Part shown: positions 1 to 8,746 of the stretch, in pieces | Position numbering within the stretch: the first letter of the stretch is position 1 | Layout of the letters: every line of letters starts with the position of its first letter | Assembly: GCF_036906915.1 (NCBI RefSeq) | Contig: NZ_JBAKHX010000022.1 | Coordinates: 34,486 to 98,485 of the forward strand | Reading direction: 5' to 3' | Length of the DNA: 64,000 bases | DNA from: Phytohabitans sp036906915 | GTDB lineage: Bacteria > Actinomycetota > Actinomycetes > Mycobacteriales > Micromonosporaceae | The notes under the pieces: generated by a model | Database searches by the model: none | Seen by the model: the letters and a program-made list of their open reading frames with translations, nothing else | What the model was told of the DNA's origin: nothing | Program-made: the position numbers and the translations under genes

Positions 1-1
1 G

Positions 2-694
2 ATTCCGGTCGAGTTCGTGCTGACCGCGCGCACGGCAGTTCCGCTCGGCCAGATCCACAGCCTTGCCGCCCACCCACAGGCATCCGCCCAGTGCCGGGGC
101 TGGCTCCAGTCGCACCTGCCGGCCGCGACGGTCGTCGACGTGCTGTCGAACTCGGCGGCCGCGATCTCCGCCGCTCAAGGCGAGTACGACGCGGCCATCT
201 GCGCGCCGATCGCCGCCGGCCGGTACGGGCTGACGGTGCTCGCTGACAAGATCGCCGACCACGCCGACGCGGTGACCAGGTTCGTCCTGGTGACCCGGCC
301 CGCGCCACCGCCTGCACCGACCGGCGACGACCTGACCTCGTTCGCCGTCTACATCGCGCACGACCGGGTCGGTGCACTGCTCTCGGTGCTGATGGAGCTC
401 GCCGTACGCGGGGTCAACCTCACCCGCATCGAGTCCCGCCCGACCGGCGAGCGCCTCGGCCGGTACGTCTTCTTCCTCGACTGCACCGGGCACGTCGCCG
501 ACGGCCGCGTCGGCGAGGCGCTGCAAGGGCTCCGGCGGATCTGCGCCGACGTCCGCTTCCTCGGCTCGTACCCGAGGCACCGCTGGGCGTCGGAGAGCGA
601 CCGCCCTGTCCCTGCGCCGGCCGGTCTCTCCGATGTGGACTACGCGGACGCCGCGGACTGGCTCGCGCGCATCCGCACCGGCGACCTCCCGTAA
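2..694 (+). CDS. pheA: Prephenate dehydratase, C-terminal part (5' end outside window)
   Basis: Prephenate dehydratase converts prephenate to phenylpyruvate, the committed step of phenylalanine synthesis. The reading frame is open from the window edge, so the catalytic N-terminus is missing and the first GTG at 17 is probably internal. What remains is the end of the periplasmic-binding-like catalytic fold followed by an ACT domain (from about residue 110), with the ESRP signature used for phenylalanine feedback in this family. The stop is at 692-694. The neighbouring AIM24-like gene converges on it. Family assignment is confident; the start cannot be seen. Confidence 0.9.
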   Translation: MPVEFVLTARTAVPLGQIHSLAAHPQASAQCRGWLQSHLPAATVVDVLSNSAAAISAAQGEYDAAICAPIAAGRYGLTVLADKIADHADAVTRFVLVTRPAPPPAPTGDDLTSFAVYIAHDRVGALLSVLMELAVRGVNLTRIESRPTGERLGRYVFFLDCTGHVADGRVGEALQGLRRICADVRFLGSYPRHRWASESDRPVPAPAGLSDVDYADAADWLARIRTGDLP

Positions 695-713
695 CAGGCC
701 GCCGGGCGGCGGG

Positions 714-1433
714 TCAGCCGCCGAACAGCCCGCCCAGTCCGCCCTGCTGTTGCTGGCCCATGCCCTGCACCGGCGGCTCCTCCGACGGCTGCACGACCAC
801 GAAGCCCTGACCGGCGAAGCTCATCGTGAACGCCTCACCCGTGCTCCGGCCGAGCAGCGTGCCGAGGCCGAGCTGCTCCGCCCGGTGGTATCCGGTCTGG
901 AGGTTGGCCGACCAGCAGACCGCCGCCTGCGGGTCGACGTAGGTGGGCTGGTCGACGTTGAGGACGACCGGGGTGCCCTTGGTCGTCACCGCGATCCGCC
1001 CGTATCCGCTGAAGACGCAGTTGAACATGCCGGCCGCCGACAGCATCCCCATGCCCTGCACCATCTGGATGTCGTACTGGAGCGTCGAGTCGAACGCCAG
1101 CACGCTCGACCCGTTGATCGACAGGGCGTCGCCCTGCTCCAGGTCGATCAGGTGCACGTCGGAAGCCAGGTCGGCGAGGAAGACATCGCCCCGCCCCGTC
1201 ATCTTCATCAACGGCACGCCCTCGCCGGTCAGCTTCTGCTTGAGGAACTTGCCGATACCGCCCGAGCCCAACGCCTGGAACTGCACCTGCCCCTGGTACG
1301 CGACCATGGCTCCGGTGCGGGCCATGCACTCGCCGTTGAGCTCTATCTTCAACATCTTGGAGTTCTGGAGCTTCAGGCCCGGCTGGGCCGACTCCTTTTC
1401 GAGGTTCTCTGCCGAAAAGAGCGCGCTACGCAT
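714..1433 (-). CDS. AIM24 family protein
   Basis: This 239-residue protein has the AIM24/DUF124 look: a glycine-rich all-beta protein with repeated short strands (for example GKFLKQKLTGEG near residue 60) and a glutamine/glycine tail ending GGLFGG. Bacterial members have no settled function; the name comes from a yeast mitochondrial protein and should not be read as a mitochondrial role. There is no signal peptide or membrane segment. It converges on pheA and is 35 bp downstream of the zincin gene, reading in the same direction. The ATG at 1433 gives a normal family length. Confidence 0.85.
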   Translation of the reverse strand: MRSALFSAENLEKESAQPGLKLQNSKMLKIELNGECMARTGAMVAYQGQVQFQALGSGGIGKFLKQKLTGEGVPLMKMTGRGDVFLADLASDVHLIDLEQGDALSINGSSVLAFDSTLQYDIQMVQGMGMLSAAGMFNCVFSGYGRIAVTTKGTPVVLNVDQPTYVDPQAAVCWSANLQTGYHRAEQLGLGTLLGRSTGEAFTMSFAGQGFVVVQPSEEPPVQGMGQQQQGGLGGLFGG

Positions 1434-1468
1434 GCCTGGAGCGTAGGACCGCCCGGCAACCAGCGGCT

Positions 1469-1810
1469 CTAATCCCAGCCCAACTCATGCAGGCGGGCAT
1501 CGTCGATGCCGAAGTGGTGGGCGATCTCGTGCACGACGGTCACCGCCACCTCATCCACCACGTCATCCTCGCTCTCGCAGATGCGCAGCGTCGGGTTGCG
1601 GTAAATGGTGATCCGGTCGGGCAGCACGCCGGCATAGTCCCAGCCACGGTTGGTCAGCGCGTACCCCTCGTACAGGCCCAGCAGGTGGGGGTCGCCGGCG
1701 GGCGGGTCGTCCTCGACCAGTATCACGACGTTGCTCATGAGCCCGAGCAGCTCCTCAGGCACCTCGTCGAGGGCCTCGCTGACCAGCTCTTCGAACCGCT
1801 CACGGTCCAT
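1469..1810 (-). CDS. Minimal zincin-like metallopeptidase family protein
   Basis: A 113-residue protein of the small zincin family (PF06262/DUF1025 type). The core signature HEIAH is at residues 94-98 and is followed by GIDD, matching the HExxH plus GIxD pattern that binds zinc in this family. The N-terminus has the usual amphipathic helix with FEELV. The start is placed at ATG 1810; a longer frame runs to 1861, with a GTG at 1822, but those extra residues are not family-like. Substrates are unknown. It shares orientation with the downstream AIM24-like gene. Confidence 0.85.
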   Translation of the reverse strand: MDRERFEELVSEALDEVPEELLGLMSNVVILVEDDPPAGDPHLLGLYEGYALTNRGWDYAGVLPDRITIYRNPTLRICESEDDVVDEVAVTVVHEIAHHFGIDDARLHELGWD

Positions 1811-1876
1811 CTCGACGGGCACGCGCCAATTGTGCCCGACGGCAGGAGCGCCGCCGGGCACAGGAGCGTGTCGGGA

Positions 1877-2305
1877 TCAGGCGAGGCGTGCGGTCAGCGT
1901 GATCTCCGTACCGGGGGCCAGCAGCCGGGAGATCGGGCAGTTCGCCTTGGCGTTCTCGGCGCTCTTCTGGAACTCCGCCTCGTCGATGCCCGGCACTTCG
2001 GCGACCGTCTCCAGGTCGATCCGGGTCACCGACTGGCCGGCGTCGGTCTTCTCCAGGTGCACGTTGGCCTTCGTGCTCACCGAGTCGGGCGTGTAGCCCG
2101 CGTCGGCGAGAACCTTGGATAGGAACATCGAGAAGCAGCCGGCGTGCGCGGCACCGATCAGCTCCTCCGGGTTGGTGCCCTCGCCCTCTTCGAAACGGGA
2201 CTTGAACGAGTAGTTCCCCTCGTATCCGCCCTTACCAGTGCGGACCGTGCCGGAACCCTCGGTGAGATTGCCCTGCCAAAGGGCGGATGCGGTGCGGATA
2301 GCCAT
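1877..2305 (-). CDS. OsmC/Ohr family peroxiredoxin
   Basis: A 142-residue OsmC-family protein, expected to reduce organic hydroperoxides with a pair of cysteines. The peroxidatic-type Cys57 lies in AHAGCFSM and the second, Cys123, in NCPISRLL, the standard spacing; Arg37 sits in the usual substrate-activating strand. The start is the ATG at 2305, which gives the typical OsmC N-terminus (AIRTASALWQG). The frame extends upstream to 2446 but those residues look non-coding. It is the first gene of a minus-strand run with the zincin and AIM24 genes. Subtype (OsmC or Ohr) is not resolved, though length and N-terminus favour OsmC. Confidence 0.9.
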   Translation of the reverse strand: MAIRTASALWQGNLTEGSGTVRTGKGGYEGNYSFKSRFEEGEGTNPEELIGAAHAGCFSMFLSKVLADAGYTPDSVSTKANVHLEKTDAGQSVTRIDLETVAEVPGIDEAEFQKSAENAKANCPISRLLAPGTEITLTARLA

Positions 2306-2343
2306 GCACCCGACGCTAGCCCAAAGGACACCGTGATGCGACG

Positions 2344-2829
2344 ATGCGGCGCATGAGCCGGAAGGTGGCCACGATAGGCGGCGGGCTGGTCGCGGGAGTG
2401 GGATTCGTGCTGGCGTTGCTCGCTCTGGCGTTGCCGTGGGCGACATACCGGCTCGCGGTCGACGTGCCCACCGGCGGCGCCGACCTCGACCACCAGGGAC
2501 GGCTCGCCGTGTTTCAGCTCGACCTCGGCTGGTGGTACGTGGTCATGCTCTTCGTGCTGCTCGGCTTGGTCGGGTGGACGGCCGTGGCCAAGGGCGCGGT
2601 CGCGCGGTGGGCGGCACTCGCCGGACTCGCCTTCGGCGTCGCGGCGATGGCCGTCGCGAGCGCACTCGCCGGACGCCTCGCCAGCACGTCGGTGGACACG
2701 GTGGTCAGCGGGATCGCGATGATCGACGTCCGGGCCGCGCGTGCGTCCGGCATCGGGTACGGGGTCGCGGCTCCACTGGTACTGGCGCTCGGCGGCGCCC
2801 TGTTGTCAGTCCGCACCCAGCGGGAATGA
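2344..2829 (+). CDS. Small integral membrane protein, function unknown
   Basis: A 161-residue protein with about four membrane segments (residues 10-30, 58-80, 83-108 and 138-155) and an extracytoplasmic loop after the first, an arrangement common in uncharacterised actinobacterial tetraspan proteins. ATG 2344 and ATG 2353 are both possible starts; neither has a clear ribosome binding site. It is divergent from osmC. Codon use is normal for the region. No functional motif is recognised. Confidence 0.7.
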   Translation: MRRMSRKVATIGGGLVAGVGFVLALLALALPWATYRLAVDVPTGGADLDHQGRLAVFQLDLGWWYVVMLFVLLGLVGWTAVAKGAVARWAALAGLAFGVAAMAVASALAGRLASTSVDTVVSGIAMIDVRAARASGIGYGVAAPLVLALGGALLSVRTQRE

Positions 2830-2869
2830 CTCCTATCCTGGGTAGGGAGCAGCCCAGGAGGTGCACGCC

Positions 2870-3394
2870 ATGCGGACGATCGAGCTGCCGGTGACCCAGG
2901 AATGGACACCGGAACTGCTGGAAGGGCTTCCTCCCGACTACCGCTACGAGGTAAGCGAGGGAAGACTTATCGTGGCAGCAGCAGCGATGCGCCCGTGGCA
3001 CGCGGACGCTCAGGGTCGCATCTGGCACCTTCTCCGCACGCAAGGGCGGCACGCCTACTTGGAACAAGGTGTGGTGATCGGCCCGGGCCAACTACTGACG
3101 TGCGACGTGGGTGTGTTTCGCGATCCTCCGGCGCGATCCGTGGCCTATCACCCGGCACGCGAGTTCCCTTTGGTCGTAGAGGTGGTTTCACCCGATTCCA
3201 GGCTCGAGGATCGCGAAATCAAGCCGCCCAAGTACGCCGGAGGTGGTATTCCCGAGTACTGGCGGGTGGAGGAGACCGATGAGGGTGACGCAGTCGTTCA
3301 CCAGCACCGACTGATCCGCGAGGTGGGAGCCGCTCCGCAATATGCCGAGAGCAGGGTTGTGTTGCTGGGCGCGCTCGAAGCGGAAAGTGTCTGA
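2870..3394 (+). CDS. Uma2 family (DUF820) putative endonuclease
   Basis: A 174-residue Uma2-family protein with a PD-(D/E)XK-type nuclease core. The pattern is visible as Asp79 in LTCDVGVF, Glu104 in VVEVVSPDS and the DREIKPPKY block with Lys118/Lys121, followed by IPEYWRVE. The physiological target of Uma2 proteins is not established, although they are abundant in actinomycetes and cyanobacteria. The start is ATG 2870 because AGGAGGT at 2856-2862 lies at correct spacing; a GTG at 2861 overlaps that site. It is almost contiguous with the next membrane-protein gene (2-nt gap), so the two are probably co-translated. Confidence 0.85.
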   Translation: MRTIELPVTQEWTPELLEGLPPDYRYEVSEGRLIVAAAAMRPWHADAQGRIWHLLRTQGRHAYLEQGVVIGPGQLLTCDVGVFRDPPARSVAYHPAREFPLVVEVVSPDSRLEDREIKPPKYAGGGIPEYWRVEETDEGDAVVHQHRLIREVGAAPQYAESRVVLLGALEAESV

Positions 3395-3396
3395 GC

Positions 3397-4164
3397 ATGA
3401 ATGACGATGACGCGGCGGTTGTGGAATTCGGAGCGCAGGAGCCGCGCAGCCGCCGCGCGGCGCTCACCGACGCGCTGAGCAAGCTGCGCCGCGACCCACG
3501 GGTGGTGCCTGTGGTCGCCGGGCTCGCGGGCCTCGCGATCTTCGCGTCGCTGGCCGGCGAGTGGCAGGTCACGACGATCAACGAGCCGGACTTCTTCGGG
3601 CAGGGGCTGGCGCCGGCGCCTGTCTCGGCCGGGCTGGGCGAGCTGGGCGGCTGGTCGGCGGCGTACCTGGTCGGCGTGTTCGCGTTGGTCGGTTGCGTCG
3701 CGCTGGTGCTCTTCGCCCAGCCGGCGGCGCGTGACCTGGCCCGGGTGATCGGCCTCGCGGTGGCGGGCACGCTGGGCGCCGTCGTCGTGGCGATCGCCTT
3801 CGACCTGAACGACCGGAGCCTCGCGATCTCGTCGCTGGGCATCTACAACGGGCCGGACGCGCCGCAGTACGAGCTCACATACGGCCGCGGGCTGACGATG
3901 GCGTTCCTCGGGGTCGGCGGGCTGGCGTTGGCCCTCTACCTCGCGGGCCGGCTGACGCCCGCGCAGGCCCCGGTCGCCGCGACCGCCACGAGCGGAGCGG
4001 CCGGCCCAACCGACGCCGCCGGTCAGCCGGCGGCCGAGTCGGACTGGCCATGGCGCCGCCCGGCGGCGAAGGAGACGCCGGTGGAGGTACCGCAGCCGAT
4101 CGACCTGACGGTCTCCCCCGCCGCGCCCTTCGTCCCCCTCTCCGAACAACCCGACCGGGACTAG
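3397..4164 (+). CDS. Four-segment membrane protein, function unknown
   Basis: A 255-residue protein with a basic cytoplasmic N-terminus, four predicted membrane segments (about 37-55, 86-108, 113-136 and 166-187) and a proline/alanine-rich cytoplasmic tail of about 65 residues. It begins 2 nt after the Uma2 stop codon, which suggests translational coupling. No catalytic or transport motif is visible. The gene lies just upstream of serS, which has its own promoter-like sequence. Confidence 0.75.
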   Translation: MNDDDAAVVEFGAQEPRSRRAALTDALSKLRRDPRVVPVVAGLAGLAIFASLAGEWQVTTINEPDFFGQGLAPAPVSAGLGELGGWSAAYLVGVFALVGCVALVLFAQPAARDLARVIGLAVAGTLGAVVVAIAFDLNDRSLAISSLGIYNGPDAPQYELTYGRGLTMAFLGVGGLALALYLAGRLTPAQAPVAATATSGAAGPTDAAGQPAAESDWPWRRPAAKETPVEVPQPIDLTVSPAAPFVPLSEQPDRD

Positions 4165-4218
4165 CCCCATAGCGCCCGGGCGGCGGGCGGAAGGGCAGGA
4201 CCGGTAGGCTGGTTTGTC

Positions 4219-5475
4219 GTGATTGACCTGCGACTGCTTCGCGATGATCCGGATTCCGTTCGTGCGAGCCAGCGAGCCCGAGGCGAGTCCGAGTCGCGGG
4301 TCGATGACCTGCTCCGCGCCGACGAAGAGCGGCGGGCGGCCGTGCAGCGCTTCGAGGCGGCGCGTGCCGAGCAGAAGTCGCTCGGCAAGCAGGTCTCTCA
4401 GGCCAAGGGCGACGAGCGCGCCGCGTTGCTGGCGCGTACCAAGGATCTCGCCGCGGATGTGAAGGCGGCCGAGGCAGCCGCCAGCGAGGCCGAGCAGGCG
4501 CTGCGCCGGGCGCACATGGCCGTGTCCAACCTCGTCGAAGAGGGCGCTCCGCCCGGCGGCGAAGACGACTACGTGGTGCTGCGCGAGGTCGGCCACAAGC
4601 CCGACCTGCCCAGCCCTCGCGACCACCTGGAGATCTGCGAGGCGCTGCGCGCGGTCGACATGGAGCGCGGCGCGAAGGTGTCGGGCAGCCGGTTCTACTT
4701 CCTGCGCGGCGCCGGCGCGCTGCTGGAAAACGCCCTGCTGCAGCTCGCGATCGCGCAGGCGGTCGAATACGACCTCACGCCGATCATCCCGCCCGTGCTG
4801 GTCAAGCCGGAGGCGATGGAAGGCACCGGCTACCTGGGCGCGCACGCCACCGAGGTATATCGGCTGGAGGCCGACGACCTCTTCCTGGTCGGCACCAGCG
4901 AGGTGGCGCTGGCGGCCTACCACTCGGGCGAGATCCTCGATCTCGGCCAGCCGATCCGGTACGCCGGGTCGTCGTCGTGCTTCCGGCGGGAGGCCGGCTC
5001 GCACGGCAAGGACGTGCGGGGCATCATGCGCGTGCACCAGTTCAACAAGGTGGAGATGTTCTCGTTCTGCCGGCCGGAGCAGGCGCACGCCGAACACCTG
5101 CGCCTGCTGGCGTGGGAAGAGGAGATGCTCGCCAAGGTCGAGGTGCCCTACCGGGTGATCGACACGGCGGCGGGCGACCTGGGTTCGAGCGCGGCGCGCA
5201 AGTTCGACTGCGAGGCGTGGGTGCCGTCGCAGGGGCGGTACCGCGAGGTCACCTCCACATCGAACTGCACGACCTTCCAGGCCCGCCGGCTGAACATCCG
5301 GTACCGGGACGCGGAGGGCCGCACGCAGACCGCCGCGACGCTCAACGGCACGCTGGCGACCACCCGCTGGCTGATCCCGATCCTGGAAAACCACCAGCAG
5401 GCGGACGGTTCGGTGCGGGTCCCCAAGGCTCTCCAGCCGTACCTGGGCGGGCGGGACGTGTTAGAGCCCGTGTGA
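4219..5475 (+). CDS. serS: Seryl-tRNA synthetase
   Basis: Seryl-tRNA synthetase charges tRNA-Ser (and tRNA-Sec where present) with serine. The 418-residue length is normal. The N-terminal coiled-coil arm that grips the tRNA variable arm occupies about residues 25-105 (A/E/R-rich heptads). Class II motif 2 is the FRREAGSHGKDVRG segment and motif 3 is TLNGTLATTRW. The GTG start at 4219 lies 8 nt after a TAGGCT hexamer (4205-4210) with no Shine-Dalgarno sequence, so the mRNA may be leaderless. An imperfect GC hairpin follows at 5543-5566, before the HAD genes. Confidence 0.97.
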   Translation: MIDLRLLRDDPDSVRASQRARGESESRVDDLLRADEERRAAVQRFEAARAEQKSLGKQVSQAKGDERAALLARTKDLAADVKAAEAAASEAEQALRRAHMAVSNLVEEGAPPGGEDDYVVLREVGHKPDLPSPRDHLEICEALRAVDMERGAKVSGSRFYFLRGAGALLENALLQLAIAQAVEYDLTPIIPPVLVKPEAMEGTGYLGAHATEVYRLEADDLFLVGTSEVALAAYHSGEILDLGQPIRYAGSSSCFRREAGSHGKDVRGIMRVHQFNKVEMFSFCRPEQAHAEHLRLLAWEEEMLAKVEVPYRVIDTAAGDLGSSAARKFDCEAWVPSQGRYREVTSTSNCTTFQARRLNIRYRDAEGRTQTAATLNGTLATTRWLIPILENHQQADGSVRVPKALQPYLGGRDVLEPV

Positions 5476-5589
5476 CGCGGATGTCGCACAAAAGTCATGG
5501 ATGAGTAGCAATCGGCGAGGTACGGTTGCTCCCCCGCCGTCACCGGGGCGGATTCGCCGTCCCCGGCGCCGGCCGGGTGAGGAGGAACC

Positions 5590-6411
5590 ATGCCGCGCCC
5601 GGGACTGCCGAAACTCATCGCGACCGACCTCGACGGCACGCTCGTACGCAGTGACGACACGGTGTCGGAATTCACCCATGAGGTGCTGGATCGGGTGCGG
5701 GCGGCGGGCATCCCGATCGTGGGCGCGACCGGGCGTGGGCCGCGACTTGCCGAGCTGACCCGCAACGACATCCGTGCCGCCGACTTTCTCGTGATGGCCG
5801 GCGGCGGGCGGGTCGTCGACCAGAGCGACCCGGCGGGCCCTCTCGTGCTGCGCGACGAGCGGCTGCCGGGCGAGGTGCTCGCCGGCATCATCACCGACCT
5901 GGAGGCGCAGGTCGGGCCGCTCACCGTCATGGTGGAGGCACTGGACATCCCGGACGCGCCGCTGTGGGGCGATTACGACCCCACGTGGCGGTACCCGGAC
6001 CGGTTCGAGCGGCGGGCGCGGGCCGAGTGTCTCCAGGGTGAGGTGATCAAGGCGTTCGCGCGCACCGCCGACCACGACGTCGACGCGCTGCTGGCCGCGG
6101 CGCGCCAGATCGTCTCGCCCGACCGGGCGTCGATCACGCAGGCGGGGCTCGGGTTCGTGGAGATCTGCCCACCGGGTGTCGACAAGGCCACGGGCCTGGC
6201 GGTGGTCGCCGAGGCGCTGGGCGTCGACCGGGCCGAGGTACTGGTCTTCGGCGACATGCCCAACGACATCCCGATGTTCGAGTGGGCGGGCTGGGGGCGG
6301 GTCGCGGTCTCGAACGCCCACCCGTCGGTGCGGCGCCTCGCCGACGAGGTCACCTTGCGCAACGACGACGACGGTGTAGCGGTCTACCTCGATCGACTAC
6401 TGTCGCGTTGA
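5590..6411 (+). CDS. HAD-IIB (Cof-type) phosphatase, first of a tandem pair
   Basis: A 273-residue haloacid-dehalogenase superfamily phosphatase of the Cof/IIB type. Motif I is ATDLDGTLV (nucleophile Asp near residue 13), motif II lies in GATGRG, the lysine motif is in DKATGLA and motif IV is GDMPNDIPM. These enzymes usually act on sugar phosphates or related metabolites; the substrate cannot be read from sequence. A strong GAGGAGGA ribosome binding site precedes ATG 5590. The stop codon overlaps the ATG of the next HAD gene by one base (TGATG). Confidence 0.92.
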   Translation: MPRPGLPKLIATDLDGTLVRSDDTVSEFTHEVLDRVRAAGIPIVGATGRGPRLAELTRNDIRAADFLVMAGGGRVVDQSDPAGPLVLRDERLPGEVLAGIITDLEAQVGPLTVMVEALDIPDAPLWGDYDPTWRYPDRFERRARAECLQGEVIKAFARTADHDVDALLAAARQIVSPDRASITQAGLGFVEICPPGVDKATGLAVVAEALGVDRAEVLVFGDMPNDIPMFEWAGWGRVAVSNAHPSVRRLADEVTLRNDDDGVAVYLDRLLSR

Positions 6412-7223
6412 TGGACACGCCGCCGCGCCTGGTCGCCACGGATCTCGACGGGACGCTGGTGCGGCAGGACCGCTCGGTCAGCGCCCGCACCGCCGAGGTG
6501 CTGGCCCAGATCACCGCCGAGGGCACGCCGGTCGTGCTGGTGACAGGCCGCCCGGTGCGGTGGCTGTCCCAGGTGTACAGCCAGCTGCGCGCGCCGCTAC
6601 CGGCGGTCTGCGCGAACGGGGCGGTGGTGTACGACCCGGACACCGATCGCGTGCTGCGCGCCGATCCGCTGGCTCCGGAGCTGCTCATCGAGGTGGCACG
6701 CCGGCTGCGCGCGGCGGTACCGGACGCGGTTTTCGCGGTCGAGGTGGAAGACGGGCGTCGGCTGCGGCACGACGCGGCCTGGCCGATCCGGTGGGACGCC
6801 GGCGACCCGACGATCCGGGCCTTCGGCTCCCCTGACGACCTGGCTGAGGTGCCGGCGGTCAAGCTGCTGGTGCGGGCGGGCGAGCGCGACCCGGACGCGT
6901 TCGTGGCGGTGGTGGCGGAGGCGCTCGGCGGCCTGGCGGAGGCCACCCACTCGTCGTACTCGGGGCTGGCGGAGATCTCCGCCGCGGGTGTGACCAAGGC
7001 GGCAGGGCTGGCATGGTTCTGCGAGCGGCACGGCGTCGCCGCGACCGAGGTGCTGGCCTTTGGCGACATGCCCAACGACGTCCCGATGCTGACCTGGGCG
7101 GGCCGGGCCGTGGCGGTCGCCAACGCGCACCCGGCGGTGCGGGAGATCGCCGACGACGTCACGCTCTCGAATGACGACGACGGTGTGGCGGCGTACCTGG
7201 AGAAGGTGTTCGTGTCGCCCTGA
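6411..7223 (+). CDS. HAD-IIB (Cof-type) phosphatase, second of a tandem pair
   Basis: A 270-residue paralogue of the preceding HAD phosphatase with the same four motifs: ATDLDGTLV near the N-terminus, LVTGRP, VTKAAGLAW and GDMPNDVPML. The ATG at 6411 shares its A with the upstream TGA, so the pair is translationally coupled and likely arose by tandem duplication. The central cap domain differs clearly between the two, suggesting different substrates. An upstream in-frame extension to 6282 was rejected because it overlaps the end of the first gene and is not family-like. Confidence 0.92.
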   Translation: MDTPPRLVATDLDGTLVRQDRSVSARTAEVLAQITAEGTPVVLVTGRPVRWLSQVYSQLRAPLPAVCANGAVVYDPDTDRVLRADPLAPELLIEVARRLRAAVPDAVFAVEVEDGRRLRHDAAWPIRWDAGDPTIRAFGSPDDLAEVPAVKLLVRAGERDPDAFVAVVAEALGGLAEATHSSYSGLAEISAAGVTKAAGLAWFCERHGVAATEVLAFGDMPNDVPMLTWAGRAVAVANAHPAVREIADDVTLSNDDDGVAAYLEKVFVSP

Positions 7224-7266
7224 CACCGGCGAGCGGCGCGGGGGGACACTGCGCGAAGATGGTCGT

Positions 7267-7854
7267 ATGACGGAAGCACCCCGCAACCCGGAAGAGGCCG
7301 CTGCCCGCCCGAGCACCGTGGTGGTGGTCGGCCCGGACGGTCGGCCGGTCGGCACCGTCGACACCGACGTGGACGGTGAAGGCGAAGACCCGTCGCGCCT
7401 GGTCGAGCAGCCGGCCAAGGTGATGCGGATCGGCAGCATGATCAAGCAGCTGCTGGAGGAGGTCCGCGCCGCGCCGCTCGACGAGGCGAGCCGGCACCGG
7501 CTCCGTGAGATCCACCAGCGATCGATCACCGAGCTGGAAGACGGGCTCGCACCCGAGCTCCGCGAGGAGCTGGAGCGCCTCTCGCTGCCGTTCGAAGACG
7601 GCGCGACCCCCAGCGACAGCGAGCTGCGGGTGGCGCAGGCTCAGCTCGTCGGCTGGCTGGAGGGTCTCTTCCACGGCATCCAGGCCGCACTGGTGGCCCA
7701 GCAGATGGCGGCGCGGATGCAGCTGGAGCAGATGCGTGGCGGCCGGCCGGCGCTCCCCGTGGGGCCCGGCGGTGCTGTGATGCCCGGCATGCCGGGCACG
7801 CGGCAGGGGCAGGCACAGGGCCCGGACGGCGGGCCTACGGGCCAGTATCTGTAG
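7267..7854 (+). CDS. bpa: Bacterial proteasome activator Bpa
   Basis: Bpa (Rv3780 family) is an ATP-independent ring activator of the actinobacterial 20S proteasome. The 195-residue protein has the family layout: an acidic N-terminus with VVVVGPDGRPVG, a helical domain from about residue 55 to 165, a Gly/Pro/Gln-rich tail, and the C-terminal GQYL tetrapeptide that docks into the proteasome alpha ring. ATG 7267 was chosen because upstream in-frame residues overlap the HAD gene. Its presence implies that the organism has a 20S proteasome, which is not encoded in this window. Confidence 0.93.
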   Translation: MTEAPRNPEEAAARPSTVVVVGPDGRPVGTVDTDVDGEGEDPSRLVEQPAKVMRIGSMIKQLLEEVRAAPLDEASRHRLREIHQRSITELEDGLAPELREELERLSLPFEDGATPSDSELRVAQAQLVGWLEGLFHGIQAALVAQQMAARMQLEQMRGGRPALPVGPGGAVMPGMPGTRQGQAQGPDGGPTGQYL

Positions 7855-7882
7855 CGCGCGCGGCGCGGGATAGCGTCGGTGC

Positions 7883-8656
7883 ATGTCCGCCGACCCTCGC
7901 GCCGTGCTCACGCGTGCGGTTCCGCCGCCCGACAGGACCGTAAGGTACGGCCAGCACCCCGATCAGATCGCCGACGTTCGCCTGCCGACCAACGGGTCCA
8001 AGGGCACGTTTCCGCTGGTCGTGGTCGTGCACGGCGGATTCTGGCGGGCCCAGTGGGACCGCGCGCACATCGGGCCGCTCGCTGCCGCGCTCGCCCGCCT
8101 CGGGTACCCGGTGGCGCAGTTGGAGTACCGGCGGACCGGCCAGCCGGGTGGCGGCTGGCCGGGCACGTTCGCCGACATCGTTGCGGCCGTCGGGGCACTG
8201 CCGGGGCTGATGGCACTCGACGGGCCACCTATCCTGCTGGGGCACTCGGCCGGCGGGCACCTCGCCCTGTGGTACTCCGCCGTCTCACCCACAACGGTGC
8301 GCGGTGTGGTGGCGCTGGCTCCGGTCGCTGACCTTGCCGAAGCGCACCGGTTGGATCTGGACGGCGGCGCCGTGGCCGCGCTGCTGGGCGGTGGCCCGAC
8401 TGACGTACCGGACCGATACGCGGAGGCGGACCCCTCCGGACGGCTGCCAGGGCATGCACCCACTGTGATCGTCCACGGTGCCCGAGACCGAAACGTGCCA
8501 ATCGAGATGAGCCGGCGGTACGCCGCGTTGGCGCGGCAGGTGGGTGCCCCGGTGACGCTCAACGAGCTTCCAGAAGCGGAACATTTCGCTCTTATCGACC
8601 CCGAATCGGCTGCGTGGCCCGTCGTGACCGCCGGACTACATTCCCTGCACACATGA
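7883..8656 (+). CDS. Alpha/beta hydrolase
   Basis: A 257-residue alpha/beta hydrolase related to the carboxylesterase/kynurenine-formamidase group. The HGGFW oxyanion-hole motif occurs near residue 52, the nucleophile elbow is GHSAGG, and the acid and base probably lie in HGARDRNVP and AEHFALID. No kynurenine pathway genes are nearby, so the substrate is open. ATG 7883 lies 6 nt after TAGCGT (7871-7876) with no Shine-Dalgarno sequence, consistent with a leaderless transcript. Confidence 0.85.
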   Translation: MSADPRAVLTRAVPPPDRTVRYGQHPDQIADVRLPTNGSKGTFPLVVVVHGGFWRAQWDRAHIGPLAAALARLGYPVAQLEYRRTGQPGGGWPGTFADIVAAVGALPGLMALDGPPILLGHSAGGHLALWYSAVSPTTVRGVVALAPVADLAEAHRLDLDGGAVAALLGGGPTDVPDRYAEADPSGRLPGHAPTVIVHGARDRNVPIEMSRRYAALARQVGAPVTLNELPEAEHFALIDPESAAWPVVTAGLHSLHT

Positions 8657-8666
8657 TCACGATTTA

Positions 8667-8695
8667 TTGACGCAGGGTCGCCAACCGGGTAGACA
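8667..8695 (+). promoter_or_regulatory. Putative vegetative promoter for the Liv-type binding protein gene
   Basis: TTGACG (8667-8672) and TAGACA (8690-8695) are separated by 17 nt, a reasonable HrdB/SigA-type pair, and lie about 50 nt before the GTG at 8747. This is sequence resemblance only. Confidence 0.45.
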
Positions 8696-8746
8696 GCCAC
8701 GTGGGTAGCCGCGATCCGGCCCCGTGAGATACAGAAAGGGAACACC

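Noticed and set aside
3298..5394. Long minus-strand open frame opposite serS
   Set aside because: It is antisense to a complete seryl-tRNA synthetase and has no family motif; it results from high G+C codon structure.
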